Shown piece after piece: positions 1-8,009 of a stretch of 64,000 bases of DNA. Origin of the DNA: Microbacteriaceae bacterium (GTDB lineage Bacteria > Actinomycetota > Actinomycetes > Actinomycetales > Microbacteriaceae); contig JAODMO010000021.1 in assembly GCA_025464995.1 (NCBI GenBank), positions 1 to 64,000 on the forward strand. The letters are read 5' to 3'. Positions within the stretch are counted from its first letter, which is position 1, and each line of letters opens with the position of its first letter. A program made the translations under genes and the position numbers. Under the pieces are notes generated by a model that was not told the origin of the DNA, ran no database searches, and was given only the letters and a program-made list of their open reading frames with translations.

Positions 1-126
1 CCGACCCTCGACGCCGAGGGCAAGAACACCGTGCGCACTCGCCTGCTCGAGCACTTCGAGGTCGTCGGGGTGGACGACCCGCGCGTCGTCGCGGCTCGCC
101 GTCGCCTCACGGCGCTGCTCTACTAG
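1..126 (+). CDS. C-terminal end of a tetratricopeptide/thioredoxin-like (YbbN-type) protein, partial
   Basis: The frame is open from the first base and ends at TAG, giving 41 residues ending RRRLTALLY. The motif 'VRTRLLEHFEVVGVDDPRV' resembles the C-terminal tail of actinobacterial YbbN-like co-chaperones (thioredoxin domain plus TPR helices), where the last helix reads LLxLFxVxGxDDPRVxxAR. Only the tail is visible, so the thioredoxin part cannot be checked. It runs convergently towards glgB, from which it is separated by a strong bidirectional hairpin. Confidence 0.6.
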   Translation, partial: PTLDAEGKNTVRTRLLEHFEVVGVDDPRVVAARRRLTALLY

Positions 127-140
127 CACGAGCCCGCCAC

Positions 141-180
141 ACGACAGAACGCCCGGGCCATCGCCCGGGCGTTCTGTCGT
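141..180. terminator. Bidirectional hairpin terminator between convergent genes
   Basis: Perfect 18-bp inverted repeat (ACGACAGAACGCCCGGGC, then CATC, then its complement). It lies 14 bases after the upstream stop codon and 8 bases from the glgB stop codon. With no T-tract visible it is an actinobacterial stem-only type and should serve both converging transcripts. Confidence 0.85.
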
Positions 181-188
181 GGGTGCTA

Positions 189-2360
189 CTACTTGCGCAG
201 CTTGAGCCAGAGGCCCGCAAGCGGCGGCAGTGTCAGCTCGGCCGAGGCCGGTCGCCCGTTCCACGGGGTCTCGGTGGCGGTGACGGCGCCGAGGTTGCCC
301 ACGCCGCTTCCGCCGTACTCGACCGCGTCGGTGTTGACGACCTCGTCCCAGATTCCCGCGAACGGAAGCCCGATGCGGCGCGGCCCGACGGGGGCGCCCG
401 AGAAGTTCATGATCACCGCGATGGGGTTGCCCTCGTGATCCCAGCGCAAGAACGAGACGACGTTGTTCTCGGCGTCGCCCGCATCGATCCACTCGAAGCC
501 GCCGGGCTCGTTGTCGCGCTCCCACAGCGGGGCCTCGGCGGTGTAGGTCGCGTTGAGCTTCATCACGAGGCGGTGCAACCCCGCGTGCACGGGCTGGTCG
601 AGGATCCACCAGTCGAGGCCGCGCTCCTCGCTCCACTCCGACGGCTGCCCGAACTCGCTGCCCATGAACAGCAGCTGCTTGCCGGGGTGCGCCCACATGA
701 ACGCGAAGTAGGCGCGAACGTTCGCAAGCTTCTTCCACTGGTCGCCCGGCATCTTGCCGAGCAGCGAACCCTTGCCGTGCACGACCTCGTCGTGGCTTAT
801 CGGCAGCAGGAACTTCTCGGTGTACGCGTAGACCATGCTGAACGTGATCTCGCCGTGGTGGTGAGCGCGGTACATCGGGTCCGTCTCGATGTACGAGAGG
901 CTGTCGTGCATCCAGCCCATGTTCCACTTGATGCCGAAGCCCAGTCCGCCCGCGGCCGTGGGCTCGGTCACTCCCGGCCACGCCGTGGACTCCTCGGCGA
1001 TCATCACGATGCCGGGACTGCGCTTGTAGGCGGTCGCGTTGACCTCCTGCAGCAGGCTGATCGCCTCGAGGTTCTCGCGGCCGCCGTGGATGTTCGGCAG
1101 CCACTGTCCCTCGTCGCGCGAGTAGTCGAGGTAGAGCATGGATGCCACGGCGTCCACCCGGAGTCCGTCGATGTGGAACTCCTCGAGCCAGTACAGTGCG
1201 TTGGCGACGAGGAAGTTGCGCACCTGCGACTGCCCGAAGTTGAAGATCAGCGTGCCCCAGTCCATCTGCTCGCCGCGACGCGGGTCGGAGTGTTCGTAGA
1301 GCGGCTCGCCGTCGAAGCGGGCGAGCGCCCACTCGTCCTTCGGGAAGTGCCCGGGCACCCAGTCCATGATCACGCCGATACCGGCGTTGTGCAGGCTGTC
1401 GATGAGGTACTTGAGCTCGTCGGGGTGGCCGAAGCGGCTCGTCGGCGCGTAGTACCCGGTGACCTGGTATCCCCACGATCCGCCGAACGGATGCTCGGCG
1501 AGGGGCATGAACTCGATGTGCGTGAAGCCGAGCTCGCCCACGTACTCGATGAGCTGGTCGGCGGCCTCACGGTAGCCGAGGCCGGGACGCCACGATCCGA
1601 GGTGCACCTCGTACACGCTCATGGGGGAGTTGTGCGGGTCGGTGGCGGCGCGCTTCTCCAGCCACGCGGCATCCTGCCAGTCGTAGCTCGATTCGAGCAC
1701 CCGCGAACCGGTCGCGGGCGGCACCTCGGTGTAGCGCGCCATCGGGTCCGCTCGAGTGACCCAGTCGCCCGACTGGGTCAGCAGCTCGAACTTGTAGACG
1801 GTGCCGGGCTGGACGCCGGGAACGAAGATCTCCCAGATGCCGTTGTCGTCGAGACGACGCATGGCGTGGGCGTTGCCGAACCAGCCGTTGAAGTCGCCGA
1901 CGACGCGCACCGACTTGGCGTGCGGTGCCCAGACGGAGAAGGCGGTGCCGTCGACGCCCTCGTGCGGACGGAAGTGCGCGCCGAGCACGTGCCACAGCTG
2001 CTCGTGCCGCCCCTCGCCCCACAGGTACAGGTCGATCTCGCCGAACGACGGCACGAAGCGGTACGGGTCTTCGGCGGTCCAGGTCGGACCGTTGTCGTAG
2101 TCGCTCTCGATCACGTAGGCCTGTGAGGGCCCCTCAACGTGGCCCTGCCACAGGCCGTCAGCCACGTGGTCGAGCGCGACGCGCGTGCCGTCGGCCCGCA
2201 CGGCCGTGACGGCCGCGGCGAGCGGACGAAGAACCCGGATGACGTGGCCGTCGTCGACGGGATGCTGGCCGAGCGTGTCGTGCGGCTGGGGGTGGCTTCC
2301 GGAGACGAGGGAGGCGATCAGGCCGGGATGCAGGTCGGGAAGAGCTCGGGCCTGGGTCAT
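189..2360 (-). CDS. glgB: 1,4-alpha-glucan branching enzyme GlgB
   Basis: 723 aa, normal length for a GlgB carrying the N-terminal CBM48 domains. It transfers alpha-1,4 chains to alpha-1,6 positions and so makes the branches of glycogen. An N-terminal beta module is followed by a second CBM48 (FSVWAPHAKSVRVVGDFNGW) and a GH13 barrel with YEVHLGSWRPG, GVIMDWVPGHFPKDEW, IDGLRVDAVASMLYLDYSR (catalytic Asp), MIAEESTAWPGV (catalytic Glu) and LPISHDEVVHGKGS. The start at MTQARALPDL is chosen because its ATG overlaps the glgE stop as ATGA, which implies translational coupling; the longer ORF upstream is only glgE read in the wrong frame. Branching of GlgE-made maltooligosaccharides is the expected joint role. 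Confidence 0.96.
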   Translation of the reverse strand: MTQARALPDLHPGLIASLVSGSHPQPHDTLGQHPVDDGHVIRVLRPLAAAVTAVRADGTRVALDHVADGLWQGHVEGPSQAYVIESDYDNGPTWTAEDPYRFVPSFGEIDLYLWGEGRHEQLWHVLGAHFRPHEGVDGTAFSVWAPHAKSVRVVGDFNGWFGNAHAMRRLDDNGIWEIFVPGVQPGTVYKFELLTQSGDWVTRADPMARYTEVPPATGSRVLESSYDWQDAAWLEKRAATDPHNSPMSVYEVHLGSWRPGLGYREAADQLIEYVGELGFTHIEFMPLAEHPFGGSWGYQVTGYYAPTSRFGHPDELKYLIDSLHNAGIGVIMDWVPGHFPKDEWALARFDGEPLYEHSDPRRGEQMDWGTLIFNFGQSQVRNFLVANALYWLEEFHIDGLRVDAVASMLYLDYSRDEGQWLPNIHGGRENLEAISLLQEVNATAYKRSPGIVMIAEESTAWPGVTEPTAAGGLGFGIKWNMGWMHDSLSYIETDPMYRAHHHGEITFSMVYAYTEKFLLPISHDEVVHGKGSLLGKMPGDQWKKLANVRAYFAFMWAHPGKQLLFMGSEFGQPSEWSEERGLDWWILDQPVHAGLHRLVMKLNATYTAEAPLWERDNEPGGFEWIDAGDAENNVVSFLRWDHEGNPIAVIMNFSGAPVGPRRIGLPFAGIWDEVVNTDAVEYGGSGVGNLGAVTATETPWNGRPASAELTLPPLAGLWLKLRK

Positions 2361-4396
2361 GAGTTGCCTTTCGGGTACTCGACGCGGAGGATGTGGACGG
2401 GTTCGGTGAAGGCGTCGAGCCGCACGTAGTTGTCCACCCCCCAGTGGTAGGTCGCGTGGGTGATCAAGTCGGTCACGGCGAATTGGGTGCCGGGCTCGAT
2501 ACCGAACCGCGTCGGGTCGAGGTGCACGGTGGTCTCGCGCACCGAGTGCGGGTCGAGATTCGCGACGACGATGACGGCGTCGGGCTCTCCCGTCGCCGTG
2601 AACTCGCCGGCGGTGTACTTCGAGTACACGAGCATCGAGTCGTCGCCGCTCCAGTGCACGTCGAGGTTGCGCAGCTGCCGCAGCGACGGGTGGGCCGCAC
2701 GGATCTCGTTGAGCCGACGCAGGTACGGAGCGAGCGAGGCACCGTTCTCCTCGGCGAGGGCGAAGTCGCGAGGCTTGAACTGGAACTTCTCGTTGTCGAT
2801 GTTCTCCTCCGAGCCGGGCCGCGCCACGTTCTCGAACAGCTCGTACCCCGAGTACACGCCCCACGTGGGGCTCGCGGTGGCCGCGATCGCCGCGCGCACC
2901 TTGTAGGCCGGCCGCCCGCCGAACTGCAGGTACTCGGTGAGGATGTCGGGGGTGTTGACGAACAGGTTCGGGCGGAAGGTGTCGCTCGTCTCCGAGGACA
3001 GTTCGGTGAGGTAGGTCTCGAGCTCGAGCTTCGTGTTGCGCCAGGTGAAGTACGTGTACGACTGCTGGAAGCCGACGGCCGCGAGAGACTGCATCATCGC
3101 CGGGCGGGTGAACGCCTCGGCGAGGAAGACGATCTCTGGATGCCGCGAGTTGACCTCGTGCAGCAACCACTCCCAGAAGTGCAGCGGCTTGGTGTGCGGA
3201 TTGTCGACGCGGAAGATCGTCACCCCGACACCGATCCAGTACTCCACGATGCGGAGGATCTCGCGGCTCAGCCCCTCGAAGTCGTTGTCGAAGTTGATCG
3301 GATAGATGTCCTGGTACTTCTTCGGCGGGTTCTCCGCGTACGCGATCGTGCCGTCGGGCAGCGTCGTGAACCACTCCGGATGCTCGGTGACCCACGGGTG
3401 GTCGGGGGAGCACTGCAGCGCGAGGTCGATGGCGATCTCGATGCCGTTCTTCTTCGCCCGGGCGAGGAAGTAGCTGAAGTCCTTGATCGTTCCGAGCTCG
3501 GGGTGGATGGCGTCGTGACCACCCTCGGCAGACCCGATGGCCCACGGCGACCCCGGGTCGTTTGGACCGGCGTCGAGCGTGTTGTTGGGGCCCTTGCGGA
3601 AGCGGCGGCCGATGGGATGGATCGGCGGCAGGTAGACCACGTCGAAACCGAGCGCGGCCACCTCGGGGAGTCGCTTGGCGGCCGTGCGGAAGGTACCCGA
3701 CACCCACGAGCCGTCTCTGCGCTGCTTCGCGCCCTCGCTGCGGGGGAAGAACTCGTACCAGCTGCCGACTCCGGCGCGGGAACGCTCCACCCGCAGGGCC
3801 AGTTCCTCGCTGCGCGTGACGTGGCTGCGGAGCGGGTGTGCGGCGATGTGGCTCACGAGCGCGGGGTCGGTCGCGGCGGCCAGGCGCGCGGTGGGAGACA
3901 GCGACGTGTCGGCGAGGGCGGCCGCGGCATCCGTCACCGCCGTCGACGGAGCGGCCCGCTCGAGGAGTTCGAGTCCGATCGCCAGCATGACGTCGACGTC
4001 GACGCCGGCCGGGACCTTGATCTCGGCGTTGTGCAGCCACGTCGCCCAGTCGTCGGTGAAGCCCTCGATCCGATATGTCCAGAAACCGGGGCTTGCCACG
4101 AGGGCGCGAGTGTGCCACGAGTCGGTTCCGGGCGCACCGGGGTACAGACCGTGTCGCGTTTCGACGCCGGAGGGAGACGTCAGAACCAGAACGCCGCCGA
4201 TCTGGTCGTGTCCCTCACGGAAGATCGTCGCCGAAAACGGCACCACTTCTCCCGCGTAAGCCTTGGCCGGCCAGCGGTTCTCGGGCTGCTGCGGCCTCAG
4301 GAAGCGTATGGGTATGCGTCCGATCCTGGACTGGAATCGAGTAGGCACTGTGGGGGCGGGCGCCGCGGCCACAGTGCGTGTTCGTGTAGTCGCCAC
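2357..4396 (-). CDS. glgE: Alpha-1,4-glucan:maltose-1-phosphate maltosyltransferase GlgE
   Basis: 679 aa from the GTG that reads VATTRTRTV. The enzyme extends alpha-1,4-glucans with maltose-1-phosphate. Visible hallmarks are the GlgE N-terminal region (RFQSRIGRIPIRFLRPQ), VVYLPPIHPIGRRFRKGPNN, GHDAIHPELGTIKDF, IAIDLALQCSPDHPWV, the nucleophile segment VTIFRVDNPHTKPLHFWEW and the acid/base segment IVFLAEAFTRPAMM. The start is preferred over the upstream ATG at 4504 because a TACGGT -10 box sits exactly 6 bases before the GTG, and because family members start near here. The gene overlaps glgB by 4 bases. TreS/Mak or GlgC/GlgM, which supply maltose-1-phosphate, are not in this window. Confidence 0.95.
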   Translation of the reverse strand: MATTRTRTVAAAPAPTVPTRFQSRIGRIPIRFLRPQQPENRWPAKAYAGEVVPFSATIFREGHDQIGGVLVLTSPSGVETRHGLYPGAPGTDSWHTRALVASPGFWTYRIEGFTDDWATWLHNAEIKVPAGVDVDVMLAIGLELLERAAPSTAVTDAAAALADTSLSPTARLAAATDPALVSHIAAHPLRSHVTRSEELALRVERSRAGVGSWYEFFPRSEGAKQRRDGSWVSGTFRTAAKRLPEVAALGFDVVYLPPIHPIGRRFRKGPNNTLDAGPNDPGSPWAIGSAEGGHDAIHPELGTIKDFSYFLARAKKNGIEIAIDLALQCSPDHPWVTEHPEWFTTLPDGTIAYAENPPKKYQDIYPINFDNDFEGLSREILRIVEYWIGVGVTIFRVDNPHTKPLHFWEWLLHEVNSRHPEIVFLAEAFTRPAMMQSLAAVGFQQSYTYFTWRNTKLELETYLTELSSETSDTFRPNLFVNTPDILTEYLQFGGRPAYKVRAAIAATASPTWGVYSGYELFENVARPGSEENIDNEKFQFKPRDFALAEENGASLAPYLRRLNEIRAAHPSLRQLRNLDVHWSGDDSMLVYSKYTAGEFTATGEPDAVIVVANLDPHSVRETTVHLDPTRFGIEPGTQFAVTDLITHATYHWGVDNYVRLDAFTEPVHILRVEYPKGNS

Positions 4397-4402
4397 CTTC
4401 CG

Positions 4403-4408
4403 ACCGTA
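4403..4408 (-). promoter_or_regulatory. Probable -10 box of a leaderless glgE transcript
   Basis: TACGGT on the minus strand, followed by 6 bases (CGGAAG) and then the GTG. This spacing places the transcription start at or within a base of the start codon. No Shine-Dalgarno at usual distance is needed. Confidence 0.5.
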
Positions 4409-4717
4409 CCCCCTATTCGCGCGCGATCGCGGCACCGATTGCGAGCAGTCGGCGTTATGGGGGACCATGCGTGTACCCCCGGACTGGGGTGGATGCTTTT
4501 GCATGCATTTCGGGTACCCTGAAAAGGAAGATATCCGTAGTGTTCCTCAGAACCCACCGCCGGGTCCTGAGGGGCATGGACAGAGACACCCTCGGACTTC
4601 TGAATGTCCGCGGACCCGAACCGCGGACTGGTTGCAACGTAGGGGAACGCCATGGATGGCGGGCTATCGCTCACACGGAAGCCGGGTTGCGGTAATCGAA
4701 CGAACCAAAGGAAGACC
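4409..4717. other. Non-coding stretch between glgE and a small ORF, with two hairpins
   Basis: About 310 bases without a convincing gene. Two structures stand out: an 11-bp stem with one mismatch at 4545-4572 (CCTCAGAACCC / GGGTCCTGAGG) and a perfect 8-bp stem at 4606-4628 (GTCCGCGG / CCGCGGAC). A TACCCT box at 4515-4520 followed by GAAAAGG could be a -10 for rightward transcription, which would make the hairpins a structured leader of the small ORF at 4718 or a small RNA. I recognise no known RNA family. Confidence 0.35.
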
Positions 4718-4873
4718 ATGTTTCCTCGCAGACGCAGACGCATCCTCACCATCGCCGCCGCCTTCGCCGTATTCGCCGCCCTCGGCGCCGCAGCGGCCAC
4801 ACTCCAGGGCATGGAGACCACCGCCGGCACGGACGCCGAGTCGTCCGTCGTCCAGGACGCGATCCGCCCCTGA
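4718..4873 (+). CDS. Small secreted or single-pass membrane protein, 51 aa
   Basis: Starts at ATG behind a good ribosome site (AAGGAAG, 4 bases). The product begins MFPRRRRRILTIAAAFAVFAAL: five arginines, then about 20 hydrophobic residues, then a short polar tail (GMETTAGTDAESSVVQDAIRP). This is a signal-anchor or cleavable signal with a roughly 25-residue exposed tail. There are no cysteines and no recognised domain. Base composition and codon use match the neighbours. It lies between divergent glgE and glgP, with a structured region upstream. Function unknown; the ribosome site and charge pattern argue it is real. Confidence 0.55.
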   Translation: MFPRRRRRILTIAAAFAVFAALGAAAATLQGMETTAGTDAESSVVQDAIRP

Positions 4874-4920
4874 GCGAAGCACGACGCGCTCCGTTCTCCC
4901 GGGCGTCCGCGAACATGTCC

Positions 4921-4926
4921 TAGTGT
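4921..4926 (+). promoter_or_regulatory. Probable -10 box of a leaderless glgP transcript
   Basis: TAGTGT, followed by TGTCGC (6 bases) and the GTG start of glgP. No Shine-Dalgarno is visible, consistent with a leaderless message. Confidence 0.5.
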
Positions 4927-4932
4927 TGTCGC

Positions 4933-7485
4933 GTGAAAGCCATCCGCAGATTTACCGTCCGCACCGTCCTCCCCGAGGCTCTCAGCGGACTGGAGGAACT
5001 CGCCACCAACCTGCGTTGGTCGTGGCATCACCCCACCAAGCAGCTGTTCGCCTCCATCTCGCCGACCGAGTGGGAGCGTAGCGGGCACGATCCGATCGCC
5101 GTACTCGGCGCCGTGGACCCCGCGCGCCTCACCGAGCTCGCAGCGGACGACGACTTCGTCGCCAGCGCCAATGCGCTGCGTGACGAGCTGCACACCTACC
5201 TCAGCGAGCCACGCTGGTACCAGTCGCTCACCGACGCCCCGCCGTCCATCGCCTACTTCTCGCCCGAATTCGGCATCGCCGCGGCGCTTCCGCAGTATTC
5301 GGGGGGGCTCGGTATCCTGGCCGGCGACCACCTGAAGAGCGCGTCCGACCTCGGCGTACCGATCATCGCCGTCGGTCTCTTCTACCGTGCGGGCTACTTC
5401 CGCCAGGCGATCTCCCGCGAGGGCTGGCAGCAGGAGACGTATCCTGTGCTCGATCCCGACGGGCTTCCGCTCAGCGTGTTGCGCCACCCGGACGGCCGCG
5501 CCGCCATGATCACGCTCGCCCTTCCCGACGGTCGCGCGCTCGCCGCGCGCATCTGGCGCGTGCAGGTCGGCCGCGTGAACCTCCTGCTGCTCGACACCGA
5601 CGTGCCGGAGAACGACGACGAGCTGCGCTCGGTCACCGACCGCCTCTACGGCGGCGGCGGCGAGCACCGCCTGCTGCAGGAACTGCTGCTCGGCATCGGC
5701 GGCGTGCGCGCCATCGGCGTCTTCACCGAGCTCACGGGCGCACCCGAGCCGATGGTCTTCCACACCAACGAGGGCCACGCCGGCTTCCTCGGACTCGAGC
5801 GCATCAGTGACCTCATCGGCGGCGGCCTCTCGTTCGCCGAGGCGCTTCAGGTGGTGCGGGCCGGCACCGTGTTCACGACGCACACGCCCGTGCCAGCGGG
5901 GATCGACCGGTTCGAGGCATCCCTCATCACGCGGTACTTCTCCACGGAGCTGCTGCCCGGCGTCGACGTGACGGACGTGCTCGCCCTCGGCGCGGAGAAC
6001 TACGAGGGAGGTGCGCACGACACCTTCAACATGGCGGTCATGGGCCTTCGTCTCGGCCAGCGCGCCAACGGCGTCTCGAAGCTGCACGGCGAGGTCTCCC
6101 GCGGCATGTTCGGCGCGCTCTGGCCGGGCTTCGACCAGGAGGACGTGCCGATCACCTCGGTGACCAACGGCGTGCACGCGCCCACTTGGACCGACCCGCT
6201 GCTGCTCGACCTGGCGAAGTCGAAATTCGGCGCGGGCGACACCACCTCGTGCGACTGGAACTCGCCGGCGATCTCCGACGGCGAGCTCTGGCAGGTGCGC
6301 AACGCCATGCGCACCCAGCTCGTCGGCGACGCGCGTCGCCGCGTCGCAGACGCCTGGCACGAGCAGAACCCCGGCGTCGGCGACCCCATCTGGTACTCGT
6401 CGCTGCTCGATCCCGACATCCTCACGATCGGGTTCGCTCGCCGCGTGCCGACCTACAAGCGCCTGACGCTCATGCTGCACGACGAAGACCGCCTGCGGTC
6501 GCTGCTGCTGCACCCGACGAGACCGATCCAGATCGTCATCGCGGGTAAGTCGCACCCCGCCGACGACGAGGGAAAGCGCCTCATCCAGCGTCTCGTGGAG
6601 TTCGCGTCGGAGCTCGACGTGCGTGAGCGCATCGTCTTCCTTCCGAACTACGACATCGCCATGGCCCAGCTGCTCTACCCGGGAACGGACGTGTGGCTCA
6701 ACAACCCGCTGCGCCCGCTCGAGGCGTGCGGCACGTCGGGCATGAAGGCGGCCCTCAACGGATCCCTCAACCTGTCCATCCTCGACGGCTGGTGGGCCGA
6801 GTTCTACGACCAGGAGAACGGCTGGGCCATCCCGTCCGCCGACTCCGCGGGCGACAGTGCCGAACGCGACAAGCTCGAGGCCGACAGCATGTACGACCTC
6901 ATCGAGCACCAGATCGCGCCGCGCTTCTACGACCGTGGCGCCGACGGGGTTCCGCACCGCTGGGTCGAGTCCATCCGCCACACCCTCTCCACCCTGTCGC
7001 CGGAGCTGTCCGCCGACAGGATGGTGCGGGAGTACGTCGAGCGCCTGTACATCCCCGCGGCCGCCGCCGAAGAGGAGATCAGCGCGGGCGCCTACCAGCC
7101 GGCGCGCGAGCTCGCGGCGTGGAAGACGCGCGTCGCCTCGGCCTGGTCGGGCGTGCAGGTCACCCACGTCGAGTCTGGCGGGGTGGACGCCGTGCCCCAG
7201 GTGGGTGACTCGCTGCACGTGCGCGCGCAGGTCGAGCTCGGCGGCCTGAACGCCGAGGACGTCACGGTGCAGGTGGTCTACGGGCGGGCACGTGACGGCG
7301 ACCGCCTCGTCGACACGCACCACACCGACCTCGAGTTCGCGGCGGCCGCCGGCGAGACGTCGACCTTCGCGGGCACCGTGCAGCTGGGCCGCGCCGGCAG
7401 CTTCGGGTACAACGTCCGTGTCGTTCCGCGCCACCCGCTGCTCGCTTCGGCGGCGGAGATGGGGCTCGTCGCGGTCGCCGTGTAG
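4933..7485 (+). CDS. glgP: Alpha-glucan (glycogen/maltodextrin) phosphorylase
   Basis: 850 aa. It releases glucose-1-phosphate from alpha-1,4-glucans using pyridoxal phosphate. It belongs to the shorter actinobacterial type with an N-terminal DUF3417 module (NLRWSWHHPTKQLFASI, about residues 20-110), then the GT35 core: YFSPEFGIAAALPQYSGGLGILAGDHLKSASDLG, HTNEGHAGFLGLERI, FTTHTPVPAGIDRF, and the PLP-binding segment LEACGTSGMKAALNGSLNLSILDGWW with the Schiff-base lysine. A C-terminal beta domain completes it. Its GTG start has no ribosome site but a well-placed -10 box. It is divergent from glgE and functions with glgX downstream in glucan breakdown. Confidence 0.95.
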   Translation: MKAIRRFTVRTVLPEALSGLEELATNLRWSWHHPTKQLFASISPTEWERSGHDPIAVLGAVDPARLTELAADDDFVASANALRDELHTYLSEPRWYQSLTDAPPSIAYFSPEFGIAAALPQYSGGLGILAGDHLKSASDLGVPIIAVGLFYRAGYFRQAISREGWQQETYPVLDPDGLPLSVLRHPDGRAAMITLALPDGRALAARIWRVQVGRVNLLLLDTDVPENDDELRSVTDRLYGGGGEHRLLQELLLGIGGVRAIGVFTELTGAPEPMVFHTNEGHAGFLGLERISDLIGGGLSFAEALQVVRAGTVFTTHTPVPAGIDRFEASLITRYFSTELLPGVDVTDVLALGAENYEGGAHDTFNMAVMGLRLGQRANGVSKLHGEVSRGMFGALWPGFDQEDVPITSVTNGVHAPTWTDPLLLDLAKSKFGAGDTTSCDWNSPAISDGELWQVRNAMRTQLVGDARRRVADAWHEQNPGVGDPIWYSSLLDPDILTIGFARRVPTYKRLTLMLHDEDRLRSLLLHPTRPIQIVIAGKSHPADDEGKRLIQRLVEFASELDVRERIVFLPNYDIAMAQLLYPGTDVWLNNPLRPLEACGTSGMKAALNGSLNLSILDGWWAEFYDQENGWAIPSADSAGDSAERDKLEADSMYDLIEHQIAPRFYDRGADGVPHRWVESIRHTLSTLSPELSADRMVREYVERLYIPAAAAEEEISAGAYQPARELAAWKTRVASAWSGVQVTHVESGGVDAVPQVGDSLHVRAQVELGGLNAEDVTVQVVYGRARDGDRLVDTHHTDLEFAAAAGETSTFAGTVQLGRAGSFGYNVRVVPRHPLLASAAEMGLVAVAV

Positions 7486-7509
7486 CGGTCGCTGGGCCCG
7501 TCGAAGCTC

Positions 7510-8004
7510 CTATTCGCGCGCGATCGCCGCCACGCTGCCCCCGGTGATGCGAAGCAGGTCGGCGGGCGCGAGCTCGATGTCGAAGCCGCGCCGCCCCCCG
7601 GAGACGAAGATCGAGGGGTAGAGCTCAGCCGTCTCGTCGAGCACCGTGGGGTGCGGCGTCTTCTGTCCGATCGGGCTGATGCCTCCGACGATGTAGCCGG
7701 TCTTGCGCTGCGCGACGGCGGGGTCTGCCATGACCGCCTTCTTCCCTCCGATGGCACGAGCGAGGGCCCGGAGGTCGAGCGTGCCCGTGACCGGCACGAT
7801 GGCGACGACGAGCGAGCCGTCCACCTCGGCGAGCAGCGTCTTGAACACCTGCTCGGGGTCGAGGCCGAGGGCGGACGCCGCCTCGGTGCCGTAGTTCGTG
7901 TTCGCCGCGTCGTGCTCGTAGGCGTGAGGGAGGAACCGGATGCCGGCCGCCGTAAGGGCCACCGTCGCGGGGGTGCCCCCCGCGGCATCCGTGTGCTTGC
8001 TCAT
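7510..8004 (-). CDS. ybaK: Cys-tRNA(Pro)/Cys-tRNA(Cys) deacylase, YbaK/EbsC family
   Basis: 164 aa, the usual family length. Members hydrolyse mischarged Cys-tRNA(Pro) in trans. The conserved core is visible: EQVFKTLLAEVDGSLVVAIVPVTGTLDLRALARAIGGKKAVMADPAVAQRKTGYIVGGISPIGQK, with the K of VFKTL and the GGISP(I/F)GQ signature. Start MSKHTDAAGG is chosen because the longer ORF upstream is glgX in another frame. CACACT sits 7 bases before the ATG, so the message may be leaderless. It is 5 bases from the glgX stop; same strand, but metabolically unrelated. Confidence 0.92.
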   Translation of the reverse strand: MSKHTDAAGGTPATVALTAAGIRFLPHAYEHDAANTNYGTEAASALGLDPEQVFKTLLAEVDGSLVVAIVPVTGTLDLRALARAIGGKKAVMADPAVAQRKTGYIVGGISPIGQKTPHPTVLDETAELYPSIFVSGGRRGFDIELAPADLLRITGGSVAAIARE

Positions 8005-8009
8005 GAGTC

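Noticed and set aside
189-4118. Single 1309-aa protein suggested by the track for glgB
   Set aside because: Its first half is glgE in a wrong frame; the real glgB begins at 2360 with a 4-base overlap with glgE. It is not a fusion.
183-4522. Long ORFs on the plus strand (183..2126 and 2393..4522) opposite glgB and glgE
   Set aside because: They are antisense shadows produced by the strong GC3 bias of the glucan genes; Val/Arg/Glu/His-rich, without domains, and with no ribosome site.
4297-7434. 1045-aa ORF on the minus strand opposite glgP
   Set aside because: Exactly antisense to a well-recognised phosphorylase; composition is typical of reverse-frame translation of high-GC genes.
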